Assembly: GCF_010183535.1 (NCBI RefSeq)
Contig: NC_071333.1
Coordinates: 8,554,587-8,618,586, forward strand
Length of the DNA: 64,000 bases
Direction: 5' to 3'
Origin: Caenorhabditis remanei
Taxonomy: Eukaryota > Nematoda > Chromadorea > Rhabditida > Rhabditidae
Below the pieces are notes generated by a model that was not told the DNA's origin, made no database searches, and saw nothing but the letters and a program-made list of their open reading frames with translations. This document shows positions 37,901-48,997 of the stretch, piece after piece (the first letter of the stretch is position 1; every line of letters begins with the position of its first letter). A program made the position numbers and the translations under genes.

Positions 37901-38605
37901 GGTGGAGGTTCTACAACAAAACGAGTCTCTATTACCGGTCTAGTCGCACATTTTTCATTTTGATAACTATCATAACTTTATATTTCAGTTCTTTCATTTT
38001 CAAAAATCAAAAAAAAAACACATCAATGTGCTATGAAAGAGCTAGTGAAAAAGAAAAGAAGCCAGATTTCCTGAGATTTCTGTGTTTTATCGATACGCGA
38101 CTAAGAAGAATACTTTGTTCGTCACATCCACCTATGAATTAATCCGCTGGATTCTAGCCCCGTAATCTCATTTTCCGCCAACCCCGGAAAAGTACAATGG
38201 CGCAAAATAGAAGGGATGAGCCGTGTGACATACTAGTTTTATCATCAATGGCAGTGAAAGAGCACAAAATGTTCACTGGAAAGTATTCTGAAACATATGT
38301 TGCAACAATTTTGTAAGCAGAAGAAGACGAAGTTGAGACATAAAATAAGAGATGAAACCACATAAGTTTAGTTTGTTGGACAAAAAAGATATAAAGTTGT
38401 GTAGAGAAATGGGATGTGAACAAACGCAGAAATTTTTTTCAAAATTTGGGTCAGAGATAGAAAAGTTGAATATTAAAACCTTTACCTAACAATCAACTTT
38501 TTTTTGGGAAAAATCACTCACCGATGGAAACTTATGTGAAGCTCGTAGGGACATCTCACGTAGAATATGTTGAAGGAACTGGGACAATGTCGATGATACA
38601 CTCAT
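22924..38605 (-). CDS. Ankyrin-repeat and ARM/HEAT-like scaffold protein, about 1,723 aa
   Basis: Thirty exons chain in phase from ATG 38603-38605 (MSVSSTLSQFLQHILREM) to TAA 22924-22926. Exons 1-5 (38522-38605, 34913-34962, 33675-33778, 33161-33278, 32496-32547) encode a polar N-terminus. Ankyrin repeats follow (31809-29732): AIHYEDVNLVERLL, NTLHMAVAHKQRDIVELLL, TPLGVAVRSQSSELIALL, NTPLMLAVRES, then GICPLDLAPEL. A Cys-rich insert (CHCKGNC and CSTC) splits them. A helical ARM/HEAT-like region spans 28394-26634 (LEPQLLCLLLQVLALIAL, YHAARVLVYIGMGDRV), and a long helix pair lies at 26583-26225. Then come Ser/Arg-rich linkers (26171-24322). The C-terminal exons end with TEVRIVRMTNEKFYDV, which resembles the first strand of a FERM F1 lobe. 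No catalytic motif is seen, so a cytosolic scaffold is likely. I do not recognise the gene. The acceptor at 23898 (ACAAG) is weak. Confidence 0.7.
24704..24775 (-). tRNA. tRNA-Glu (anticodon UUC)
   Basis: A 72-base minus-strand sequence has a perfect 7-bp acceptor stem (TCCCATG/CATGGGA), the A box GGTCTAGTGGTTAGGAT, an anticodon stem-loop with TTTTCAC (anticodon TTC), a perfect B box GGTTCGATTCC within a 5-bp T stem, and a discriminator A. It lies on the sense strand inside an intron (24665-24864) of the ankyrin/ARM gene. All stems pair, so it looks functional. Confidence 0.96.
32496..32594 (-). CDS. Alternative first exon of the ankyrin/ARM gene
   Basis: ATG at 32592-32594 opens an exon reading MRTARSTRKLRRPFF that continues in frame into RDDRKPSVTQNLSEIMLE and ends at the same GTGAGT donor as the internal exon. 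The internal acceptor CATTTTTCAG at 32548 lies inside this exon. The same sequence is thus coding in a short isoform and intron plus acceptor in the long one. A basic 17-residue N-terminus would replace about 135 residues. Confidence 0.5.
34963..38521 (-). other. 3.6-kb first intron of the ankyrin/ARM gene
   Basis: AT-rich, with no exon pair that I could chain in phase. It contains a short CA/TA microsatellite near 35,190-35,235. Long open frames such as plus strand 35976-36338 lack splice context and look accidental. Size and position suggest regulatory content. Confidence 0.5.
35189..35235. repeat. CA/TA-type microsatellite
   Basis: A short run of CACACACA, then TATATACATACATACACAC, then GATGTGTGTAT, partly self-complementary, in the first intron of the ankyrin/ARM gene. 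Confidence 0.7.
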
Positions 38606-39020
38606 CTTAGTTCGGATACCACTTTGATAGATTAGTTTTTTCACTTCCTTTCAAAGAATTGAACTTTATGTGTACAAGTAATGACTTTTTTCTCTTGTCC
38701 GTATATGGAGATGCGCATGAATGTGCAAAGAAAAGAAAGAAGAAGACAACAATTTGCTCTCGACACCAGTTTTGCATTATGTATGAGATATGTGCACTTA
38801 TTCTAATCAAAAAAACGACGAGTTCAATCTCATTAGTGTTTTCGATCTTCGAAGAGTGTGACTTCTTGCAACTTTTCATGGTTCGCTCGTTCCAATTTTT
38901 GAAGTAGAACTCGTCAAAGTTATTAACATTCAGTCTGAAATTGATTCTTGACATTAGTAATGACTATTACGTAATTCTACTATTCTGAAAAATCTTGATA
39001 ACAATAACAAAAAAGAAAAG

Positions 39021-39094
39021 ACCACGGAGGGTAGCGATCCCCAGCCGGTAACTATCCACCAGTTGGCGCATGCTAACCACTACACCATCCCGGT
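39021..39094 (-). pseudogene. tRNA-like sequence, degenerate
   Basis: The minus strand has an excellent A box (TGGTGTAGTGGTTAGCATG) two bases after a potential acceptor strand ACCGGGA. It ends with TCCGTGGT, which pairs with that strand if one G is bulged. A T-arm-like hairpin (GGGG, loop ATCGCTA, CCCT) is present, but the loop departs from TTCGANT. The middle does not fold as a standard anticodon arm; a CTGGT/ACCGG hairpin with an 8-base loop forms instead. It is best called a tRNA-derived pseudogene or a divergent nematode tRNA with an enlarged arm. It lies between the ankyrin/ARM gene and the membrane-protein gene. Confidence 0.45.
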
Positions 39095-39897
39095 CACTAT
39101 ATTATAAGTGTCTACAAACGAAGATAATCGAAATAAGTGAAGACGCGCATCCGTCCGTTTTGATAACAAACGGCTTCCATCTGATCACTTGATGACTATC
39201 AATCACCATGAAGTCATTATCGCTAATCACTTTTTCTTGATAAACCCATCTGACCGATATGAGCGTTTTTCGGTATCAAAAACTGGGTTAATAAGAATTA
39301 GTTGTTGTACTCAATACAATCGCTTTCATTTTCTAAATTTTTCATTAGAAAAAATAAAATGACACAGAATACAAAATAATGAAACACATAGTAGAATAAT
39401 TACAAATGAAGGAACAAAGAATTGTGAAGATCGTTTTGAGTTAACTGATTCAGAAGAAAGTTGATTTTAATTGTGAACACTAACCCTATTTGAAGCGAAT
39501 TCAGACGAAAATCTGTATGATCCTGTTTGGATAGTTACAGTTCCGAGACAAAAATATTTAGAAGCAAAACAGAAATTACTATTGCACTTTCAATGAAGAA
39601 AAATTATATTTGGTCGACTGTTCGGTTTGTAAAAAAATATGAAAAAATGCAATGAGAAAATGGTAAAGAAATAGACCGGGAAGTGGAATATTGGGTAGGA
39701 TTGATAAAATGTAAGTGAATGTCGGTGTATAAGAGTATAATGTTCGTGAACTCGTGTCATCAGGGGGAGCGGCGGGTGTAATGAAAAAAGAGGTAATGGA
39801 AAAAAAGAACATGGGATTGTGTGAAAATATTAGAACCTAACAAGTAAAAACGCATATGAAAATGGTAAAAATCAACGGTGAAATGTAGCGAGTGATT

Positions 39898-41381
39898 CTA
39901 TTCTTTGAGTAGAGCATCTGGACTTTCTCGTTGACCTGGTCGGTAAGCTTGTTTCTTGTCTGAAATATTTCAGGTTATTGTGTTTCATAAATTGATGGAA
40001 GATTATAACAGTTCGCAGCTTCTCAACTTGGTAAAAATGAAAACTCACTGTTAATGGCTTTAAAGCAAAGAATGATCATAATTAAAATGATTAAAATGAC
40101 CATGACTCCACCAAGAATAATAAAAACTCCAGTGGTTCCGAACAATAAAAATCCTTCTGAGAATGGAACTGATGGACGAGAATCCGTTGATGTAGTGACA
40201 TCGATCACATTTCTTGGAGATGTCACAATCTCATCGGATGTTGTGAAAGTGACGATCTGAAAATATTGCATTCAAATATAAATCCATAAACATACGAATA
40301 TGTACCTTTGTAGTTGTAGTTTCCATTCTGGTGCTTGGAACAAACTTCTGTCGCAATTGTGGAGTGGTTGCATAGAAAGTGTCTGGAGGTAATGAAGAAC
40401 CCTGAAAATGTACACTTCCATTATCTTCATTAGTTCCTATTCTTATAAAAAAGAAGCAGGAAGGGATATCTTGTAAAACAACATATGTACATACATATGG
40501 TCTTCTTTTATTTGATTAGTCCCTGCTTCCTCTTAGGCTTCTACTCAAGTACTAGGAGGCCGCTTCCCGGGTCTTGACCTAAAGAGCAGAAGGAGTGCCG
40601 CAACCGCCGCCTGTACGTGAAACCTAAACCTCTTGTTGGACACACTTTGTTGAGGAGTCAAGACAGGCAGTAGTAGCAGCACAGATTCAAGGTGGAAGTC
40701 AAACAAACGACAGAAGCGTGTGAGCCGCTTTTGTCTCCGCCGCGCAATCTTACAGCTTGTTGAGTTGAAGCCCGAACGTCTGTTTTGAACGGGTTGTTTG
40801 ACTTTCTCAAGCACGAAAGTGGGAGGGCTAGTAACCTACCGCCGTTTTCCCATGTGATGATAACTATTTGTCTATTTTCCGATGGAATTCGAAACTCTCA
40901 ACAATAGCCCATGACGCGCACTAATCCTCTCCTTACTGTCACCTCATCGAGAATCTAATGTCTTGTGCGTAATTGTCAGTAAAATTGATGCACAGGTGTG
41001 AGATGATGAGGGTGGTCCCTCTCTCCAATTTTCTTTGCATCTGTGCTACGGTAATTCCTAATTCAATTGTGTACTTATTGCATGTGTGTATTGTAGGGAA
41101 GGGTTGCATCATCGGGACCATGGCCTATATGGGTCAGAACAATATACGGGCCAAAATATGTGTGCCTTGCATTCTTCTGCTTTCATGTGATAACATTTGA
41201 TAAAAAGGTCAAGAGAAGGTGTGATAAGAGTGTTACCTACCTCCATGTCACTGTCCTCATCGTCAGTGATACCATTAGCACTTCCTTCTCCGACATGCAC
41301 ACGTTCTTCTTCATCAATTGATTGGGCAGACACAGCGAAGACCGAAATCAGAAGAATAAAACACGTTTTCCTCAACAACAT
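39898..41381 (-). CDS. Small type I single-pass membrane protein (168 aa)
   Basis: Four exons join in phase: 41241-41381, 40306-40401, 40049-40256, 39898-39959 (stop TAG). A clear signal peptide (MLLRKTCFILLISVFAVSAQ) is followed by an acidic stretch (SIDEEERVHVGEG, DDEDSDMEV) and a Thr/Ser/Pro-rich ectodomain that could carry O-glycans. One transmembrane helix follows (GVFIILGGVMVILIILIMII, then LCFKAIN), and a short charged tail of about 25 residues (QAYRPGQRESPDALLKE). I recognise no family. The mucin-like stem, single helix and short tail would suit a surface receptor subunit or adhesion accessory protein, but this is inference. Intron 1 (40402-41240) contains a GC-richer block at about 40,540-40,860. 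Confidence 0.72.
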
Positions 41382-44300
41382 ACTGCAATAATAGTAAATT
41401 GAATACCAACAGAATACTACAAAACAAAGGGTTCGGATTGAGAGGTCATTGATCCTATAAATAAGTTATATAACATGAAAGACACGGGGCATTTGTTGCC
41501 ACTGGATGGTGGTCGGCAAAAGATAAAAGAGCCAACGAAAATGAAAAATTGAGTACACCTGGATAGGTCTGTGACAATCAAAAAGTGAGAGAAACATAGT
41601 GGACATAGAGATGAGAAAAGATAAAGAATTAGAAATCACAAATGACAATAGAAAAACACGTGGAAAAGATTTAGTGGAGTACGATGCAGAGAAAGTATGA
41701 ACTGTGAATACATTATCAAGATGAGAGAGAGAGATGGATGAGGTGGTATAAGGAAAGGTGTCGAACGAATAAAAGGAGAAGAATAAAAGTGAGCAGCAGA
41801 CTGTATGTGTATAATTAGGTCGTGGGCGGGTGGGGAGTGCGCATCGATGGAAGAGACAGAGTGAGGGTGGTTGCTCATGCACGGGAGGCAGGTGGCAAGA
41901 CAAAAACCTAGCGTTTAAGGTTGATCTTGTTAGTCGAATTGGGCTACTGGACGAGAATAAGTAAATTGGTGGTTTGTTGGAGAACTGGGTGGGTCTGCTG
42001 TTGGCTTTTATCTAAAGTAATCCTACAAGCCGGATGTAGTGAATCATATTCTTTATATAATGAAAAATGAAGAAACACGAGACACACAGTTCTTTTCATG
42101 TCCTATCACGCAGAAGGAAGATATATCAAAACAGATTTTTTCGGTGGCGGACAGAAGGTAAAAAAGAAGAGTGAGTAATCATCGCTAATTTCTAATGTAA
42201 ACATTATTTCAACAGATTAGCGACTTCTGACTCTTGTAAACTCGTATGTTCTAGACGTTATGAAATAGCAATGTTCCGATAAATTGATTTCAAGAAAACG
42301 TACCAAATAAACATAAGAGACACGGTTGAAAAAAATCGTTCATTACTTTTTTCCAGAAAAAACCGGATAAAGTAAAACTGTTCCATTTAATAAAACTGTG
42401 AACAAGTAAACACTGTCATAAATATGACTGTTTTGTCTTTATTTCCCCTTTTCCTTTTCTGGGGTATGATAACGAGTATGTATGAATCAGAATATGATGC
42501 GTACCGGTGTACAGGCGCAAATATCTTTTATCTTTTCTTTTCTGTTTCGAGGCAAGACCTTGGGAGGGAATAGGAGACCTGTGTGACGTTTAGACACTGA
42601 CTGCCAGTGATCAGCGACTGCGCATGAGCGCAATACGCTGAATCGAACACATTAATCTTGGCCGTAATTTTCTCACCAGTTTTAATAATTACTACTTTAC
42701 AGTACAAGATGACGACCCGGTTGTGGTTAGTTCTTGTCTTGACAGGCTGAACAAATCAAACCAATACACTACAATTTATTCAACTATTCAAGGTAAAATT
42801 AAATAGTAATAGGTCACTGAATTGGTCAGAAACGGACTTCGATTAGGTAAATTTGAAGACAGAGGAGAACATTTATTGCTCTGGAATTTTCTCGAAAGAA
42901 AAGTGTGAGAAAATGTCCGTTAAGGGCAAAAACGAGAATAATGGCTTGTTTTCAATTCAAATGTAAATGAATCGGAGAAGACGAATAAACTGTTTTTGTT
43001 TTTAACGTTTTATAGGATAACTGTTTCATTCTCAAAGTAACATATTTGAGAAATGATGAAAAGTTGAAAACGTAGAAGAATGAAAGAACGTATGATGTTT
43101 CCAAAATGACTCTCTCATCAAGTAGAAAAGGTAATCCATCATGATCTGTCAACATTTCTCACATTCAAACTTGATGAACTGATTGGTAGAGTAAAGGGAA
43201 TTTCGAAAAGAAAACAAAACGACTTGAGAAAAAGAGAAAACACTAATTTAGGGTTCCAAGATGAAATACACCCAGCCTTGGGTAACTAACTTTTCGAAAT
43301 ACACACTGGCTAATCCGCAGGTTTGAGAAAAACAGATGGCTAACCCATATAGGAATTCTCACTTTCTAAGATATTTTTATTCGCAGTTGGCAGTGAGTAA
43401 TTAGGCAGCTACTAACCAGCTTCAAACGTTGAAGGTCGACTTAACAAGTCGTCTTTTTTTGATCGGATTTCGAAAAGAAGCTAGCACCGTTTTTCACTCT
43501 ATTTAGGGAAAGATGTCCAAGGTCAAAAGAATTGCCGACAGTATACATGGAAGTTATAAGGGAAGGAACGGTATATATGTTACAAATTCACCAGAGCGTG
43601 GAATGATTGAAACCGGGTAACAAGCGGCAACTTATGCGTGAACAATCGCTTGTTCTGAACCTATTTTAAAAAGAACATGATGAAGACAAACGGATGTGGA
43701 AATAGAAGAAATAGAGAGGTAAATCTGAATTTTCCGGAGAGGAGATTCCCTCTTTTGTCAGGCGATGAAATGACAAGATAAACCATTGTCGGTGCCCTTT
43801 CAACATGTCTCTGGACACATGCATGTTTTGCGATTAGAATGATTCATGATCTGAATAAACTGTAGGGTAACGTCCTTGTGAACACTACTTGACACCCATG
43901 CCATTCACGTTCAGATGTTTTTATTCATCCCTTTCTCACATACAAACTAATTTTGCGCATGTCAATCCAAGTAAAGCTATAAATAAGTCACATTGGTTTT
44001 TAAAATGGAATACGGAGGTTAAGAGAAACAAAATGTTGAATGCATTCCCTAAGGGATCCGCTGGTCAGTTTTATTGCCGTGAGAATGGAGAGATTGGAAA
44101 GGCGAGAAAGTTTCCAAAATAAAGTTTCCGAACAAATTGAGAAATTTACTAAAAATATAGGTAAGACAAGAACGTGATATTTTAAGTCTTTAAAATTTTG
44201 AGTGTGCCATTGTTCAGCAGGACTCGAAAATAATAATTAATTTAATTTAATTTAAAAAATTTAAACATTAAATGAGAACAAGAAAAAAAGCAAAATTGAA

Positions 44301-44827
44301 TACATCATCTACCAAAAATGGGAAGAATTTTTTGAAACAATCAGATTCCACAATATTCTTCGACACGTTTTTATTCAACGCCTCCTGCAGTCCTCCCAAA
44401 AGTTGTCAGTTTTGATTAGCTGCTGACATATCATGACAAGTGAGAAAAAGGCGACCGCCTTTTTCAATTTTATGTTTTCCAACTTAGAATACACAAGAAG
44501 GAATTATAATAAAAAAAGACAAGTTGGGTGGAGTGGAATGAAAGAACAAAAAAAAGAAACAAATCATAGAAAGAGAAACAAAAATGAGTTTGAATCATAC
44601 ATTTATATAGATTGCACTATTTCCTTATTCCGGTTGTTTGCTTTTCAAAAATGCCCTATCAATAAAACGTTGGCGGTCTCTTTACGTTTGTCGGCTTAAA
44701 TTTATTAGCTCAGAGTCATAGTTATTCAGAAAGAGTGACTGAAGCAAAAATAGGAAACGAAGGAGAACTCTGAATGAGATATGTCAAAAACATTGAAAGT
44801 GTCCAACCATGCAGACTAGATGCGTTT

Positions 44828-44841
44828 AACGTTTAAACGTT
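44828..44841. repeat. Perfect 14-base palindrome AACGTTTAAACGTT
   Basis: The sequence reads identically on both strands and lies alone in the gene-poor region. It could be a dimeric protein site or chance. Confidence 0.6.
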
Positions 44842-47800
44842 GGAAAAAAATGAAGGGATTGGAAAAAAGTGACATTGATTCTGGTGTTCTTTATGGTTAT
44901 GACAAGAAAAGTAACCCCCTCGTATAGTCCCTCATCCTCTCGATAATAATCGTCCAATGACGGAAACGACGCGCATCTTTTGGACGATGGATACTATCTC
45001 ATAATATCTCCTCAGTATCTACAGTGATTCTAACGCTATATGAAAAAAGTGTGCATAAATCATCTCAAGATCTCTACCAGGTACTTGACAAGAGTGAATA
45101 TAAAAAATGGCGGCGGGCGGTCTATCTCTCGAGTCGGAGCCACTCACTTCCTTCCACCCTTCTGTTTTTTTCCCACGCATTAGGACTGCCGGGCAGTAAA
45201 ATGTTTCTTGTTTTGCCTCATGTCAGCTTCATCATGGTTAAAGGATGCTGAAGGGTCGAAAGGCACTCGAAGGCAAAAAAAACTAATTTTAGGGGCGAGA
45301 GGGGGGACGAGCTCATACGATGATGTCCATTTCTTTCGTTTCTTTTATCCCTTCAGAGTTTCGTTGGCCGGTTTGTGATGTCCCTGGTGAGAAGACAATA
45401 AAATTGTGCAAGTCCGTGTAATTCCGTGGTCACAGCGCGTTACGCACACAAGGAAGCACAGAAGAAAAGAATTTGGGCACAAGAGAAAGCAAAAAAAGCT
45501 GAGGACGGAATAAGTCATTTTTGGAGAAGAGATAGATATCAAGGGAGGTGAAGTCTTGCTTCTTCTTTTGTTTTTGAGCCTCAGAGATTGAGAACTGGAT
45601 AGTGACGAAAAGAAGAGAAAAAGGGAGTGGTCCGGAATAATTCAGAATTCCGCATTTTTGAAAAACTCGAAAACTTTCAGATTGAGAGTGAGGATATACA
45701 TGGTGGGAAAAAAACTAAACTAAAAAGCTTGTGGGTGGTGAGGGCGGAGAAACTGATTAAGGTAAATGTCGATGGACACAAAACTCATGTTGCAAAACCT
45801 AAACAAAATGAGAAAAAGAAAATGGTGAAATGAGGAAAGTAGAGAGGGTGGTGGGCGGCTCGTAATAAAACAAGTGGTTTTTTCAGGTTGTGTTTCAAAA
45901 CTGTGCGAGGAAATGACTGATAACGTTCATTAGATTTTTGACAGGCTACCATAGAAAAAAGTACATTGTCATTATCAAAAAATTTATAGGGAAGTCTGAC
46001 AGTTCGAAAGTGACAAAAAGCACTCTACCGATTCAATCAAACCAACATTTCTGAGTTTTCTGAACCGAGAGCATTCCCCACGTTTTATGAGAGAACTCAA
46101 CCTGGCACGGAGAACGATTGTGTTTCTACAACAGTCGTGTGGGTCAAATGGATGGAACAAACAAACAAAAGCTTTCTAAAAAACGTATCAAGACAAGCGA
46201 CGAAGTTCTTTGAAGATACCGCTTGCTACTGAAAAGGTCGTCTTTTGGTAAAACGAATACAATTGAATATTTTCAAATGTTTCCCCGCTCAGAAAATTTC
46301 GAAATTCCTCAAATTTTACATGAAATAAGACGGAAATAAGATGCAACAATTGCAACACTTTTAACACTTGTTATCAGTTGATTTTTGATTGTGTCAAGTT
46401 AGAAAAATTTCGGTGGAAAGGTGTTAAGTATCGATGATTATGTGATTAATAATGTAATTTATTTGTAAAACAATGAGAGGTACGAACTTCTTGTGACATC
46501 ATCACAGGGGAGATGAACAAGAGACAAAGGAGACAAAAAGTAGTTGTTATTAAAGAGACTAGTGTTCTAGCCATCAAATGTGACAGGTTGTCAGTAGTCA
46601 CCAGTCACTATGTGCACATTCAGAGTATGACCTCAATTTTTTACTGAGCCATTCTCAGAATATCTGATACGTGTACTTCTAGAATAAGTAAGTGACAATG
46701 AGAACATCCATTTTTAAGCGTAAAAAAAGTCAACGAACTTGAAACATTCAGGAAATTGAGATGTTTGACTGGAGGTCTACAGAGTTCCATTCCTAATTGT
46801 GATTTATGAAGGCTGCTTAGAAATCTCTAGGACGGAAGAAGAGGGAGAATTAATCCTGTAATGAGAGTCTAATAACCTCTCAATTTATTAAAGAGCCGAT
46901 TGAGGCAAATTGTGACAGCTGTCATGTATTACAATCCTACTAATTATGTGAATAGAAAGGGGGAACCGAAAAAGAAGTCGAGAGTCACATCAACCACCCA
47001 CCAAAGACAGTAAGAAATAACTTATTGTGAGACGGAACGGCACGACGTACAGTCTTTTTGGCAAATTTGCATAGAGAGGAGATTAGGCACGGTGTTGAGA
47101 GAGGTTTGACCTGTAACCCTCTGCCTCGGTCCTCCTATCGTTACCAAATTTGATAGTACTAGAGATCAACTCGAGTGTTTGTTCTCCTTCGCGCATCGAT
47201 CACCTGCCACGTATCTGATTCGTCTTTCCTGTTAGCATAATGTTGCTTTGGCAAACACTAAGAGAGGACTTCTTCAGGAGGAGTCGGATGGTGGTAATAT
47301 AATTAGGGGGCAGAGAAACAACGGAAAGATTGGACTGAGATGAAATTTGAGACGTTCTGGATGGATTGTTGAAACAAAAAACATGGAGATCTTCCAAACC
47401 TCCCTGACGCTCACTACAACAACTGTTATCGGATTACATTGATTGTTGCGTCAAAATTTAATGCATGACGTCATTGAAACTTGATATTTATTTGAAAAAA
47501 ATATAAGAAAGTTAAAAGAATGATCATGAAACAGATGAGAAGGTGGCAGACAAAACTACTCTTTAGGAAAAATGTTCAGAAGCGAAAGAAAAAAACACTT
47601 TTTTGGCATAAGAAACTTTAAAAGAGGTTCTGTTATTTTTGGGAACAAACTTATTAGAAAAATTCTATATCCTGACATTTCAACAGAATAGTTCGTAGCT
47701 GTTAACAATATATTCAAAAAATTTCATTTGTGAACGAAATTGAGGTTTTCGGTTTCTTGTAAAACAGTAAAAGAACAAGGGATGAGGCTCCTATTTGTCT

Positions 47801-48490
47801 TGTACCACATTGAAAAAAAAATGATACAATACAAATAGAACAAAAGTGGCCGAGCCCCTCCCGACAGTTTTCCCTTCCGTTTCTTCCTATTATTTAATCA
47901 TTTTTTGAATGACTGATTCATCCACTTTACTTTGAAGAAATGAACAAAAAGTGGAAAGAAGCAGTTTCAATTGAATACGAGGATGAGATGAAAAAAAAAA
48001 TGAAATTGCGTATTTTTTCTTCCTCCCGATCAGCCGTTGTAAAGAAAAAGTGAACCGAGAGACTTCAAAGTGTCAGGTGCTCTACGAAACCAATCACTAC
48101 GCTTACAACTGATTTCTTTTTTCTTCGTCTCGGTTTCACTGGCGGCTCGTTTATTTTCATAACACCTCTTGCGTTTTATCGGTTGAGCTATCACGACTCT
48201 CATGATGTGAGAAGTTTTGTCAGCCAATTTACACTAAGATTTATTGCATGTGCGTTATCAAAAATAAACCAAGAAAAACGAAATATAAATGAAAAGTTTA
48301 ATATGAAAACCAAAGATATAAGAATATTTTCTCACAAAACAGTGCCCAAAGTTTTAAAGCTCTCCAAAATCTTCCATAAGTATCAAACATATTCTCAGAT
48401 CCTCAACATGTGGATAACATATCTTAAAAACAGCGATGGTGTAAGATCATCTTCTTAAAACCGATGTGTTCAGATAATTCCTACATTTTA

Positions 48491-48601
48491 CAATAATATG
48501 AGATCTCCAACAAAACAATAGTATGAGATCTCAAATGGGTTTTGCAATAATATACGATCTCGATTGGGTTTTAAAATAATATGAGATCTCAAGTGAAAAC
48601 C
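48491..48601. repeat. Degenerate tandem repeat, unit about 27-29 bases
   Basis: Four units share AATAATATGAGATCTC (variants AATAGTATGAGATCTC and AATAATATACGATCTC), spaced 27-29 bases apart. Most are followed by an A/T-rich stretch with GGGTTTT. The array lies about 400 bases from the 3' end of the first pgp gene. Confidence 0.72.
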
Positions 48602-48805
48602 CGGTACCTACCTCCGGGAAGAATCTTCGTTCACTTAAGTACAGATACAAAACGGATTTCTCTGAGTGCCATGAACAATAAACGAGAGTTTATATCTTGT
48701 CGTTTCTTTCATTGCCTTGAAACACTTTTTAACTGGATTTTCAAATGTAAAAGAGCCTTTCTTTCCAATTCTCCTGTTCCGACCTTCAGACAATGGGGCG
48801 ACATC

Positions 48806-48811
48806 TTTATT
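48806..48811 (-). terminator. pgp: Poly(A) signal of the first pgp gene
   Basis: AATAAA on the minus strand, 187 bases past the stop codon at 48998-49000. Confidence 0.45.
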
Positions 48812-48997
48812 GTTGTTTGAAAAAAGTGGTTGGACAAAAAGGTATTCAACATTTTGAGTTCAAAATTAAAAAAAAAACCCCTAACAAAAACAGAACTTCA
48901 TTCAGGATTGAATGAAATGTGAAAATGGAATATTGATAACTTCAAACAAATGAACGTTATAAATAACAAAAAAGTTCTAGTTGTAACTAAAAGAATG

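Larger units (their letters stand above)
41382..48805. other. Gene-poor 7.4-kb intergenic region
   Basis: No exon chain with consistent phase is visible on either strand. Open frames are short and AT-rich. Visible structures are a 14-base palindrome at 44828-44841, a (TTTAA)-type run near 44,230-44,262, GC-richer islands near 42,590-42,680 and 45,090-45,330, and a small tandem repeat at 48491-48601. Much of it could be regulatory or contain non-coding RNA genes I cannot detect by eye. Confidence 0.5.

Noticed and set aside
40545..40814. 89-aa minus-strand open frame within intron 1 of the membrane-protein gene
   Set aside because: Arg-rich, low-complexity translation with no splice link to the gene in phase. 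I kept the block only as a composition anomaly.
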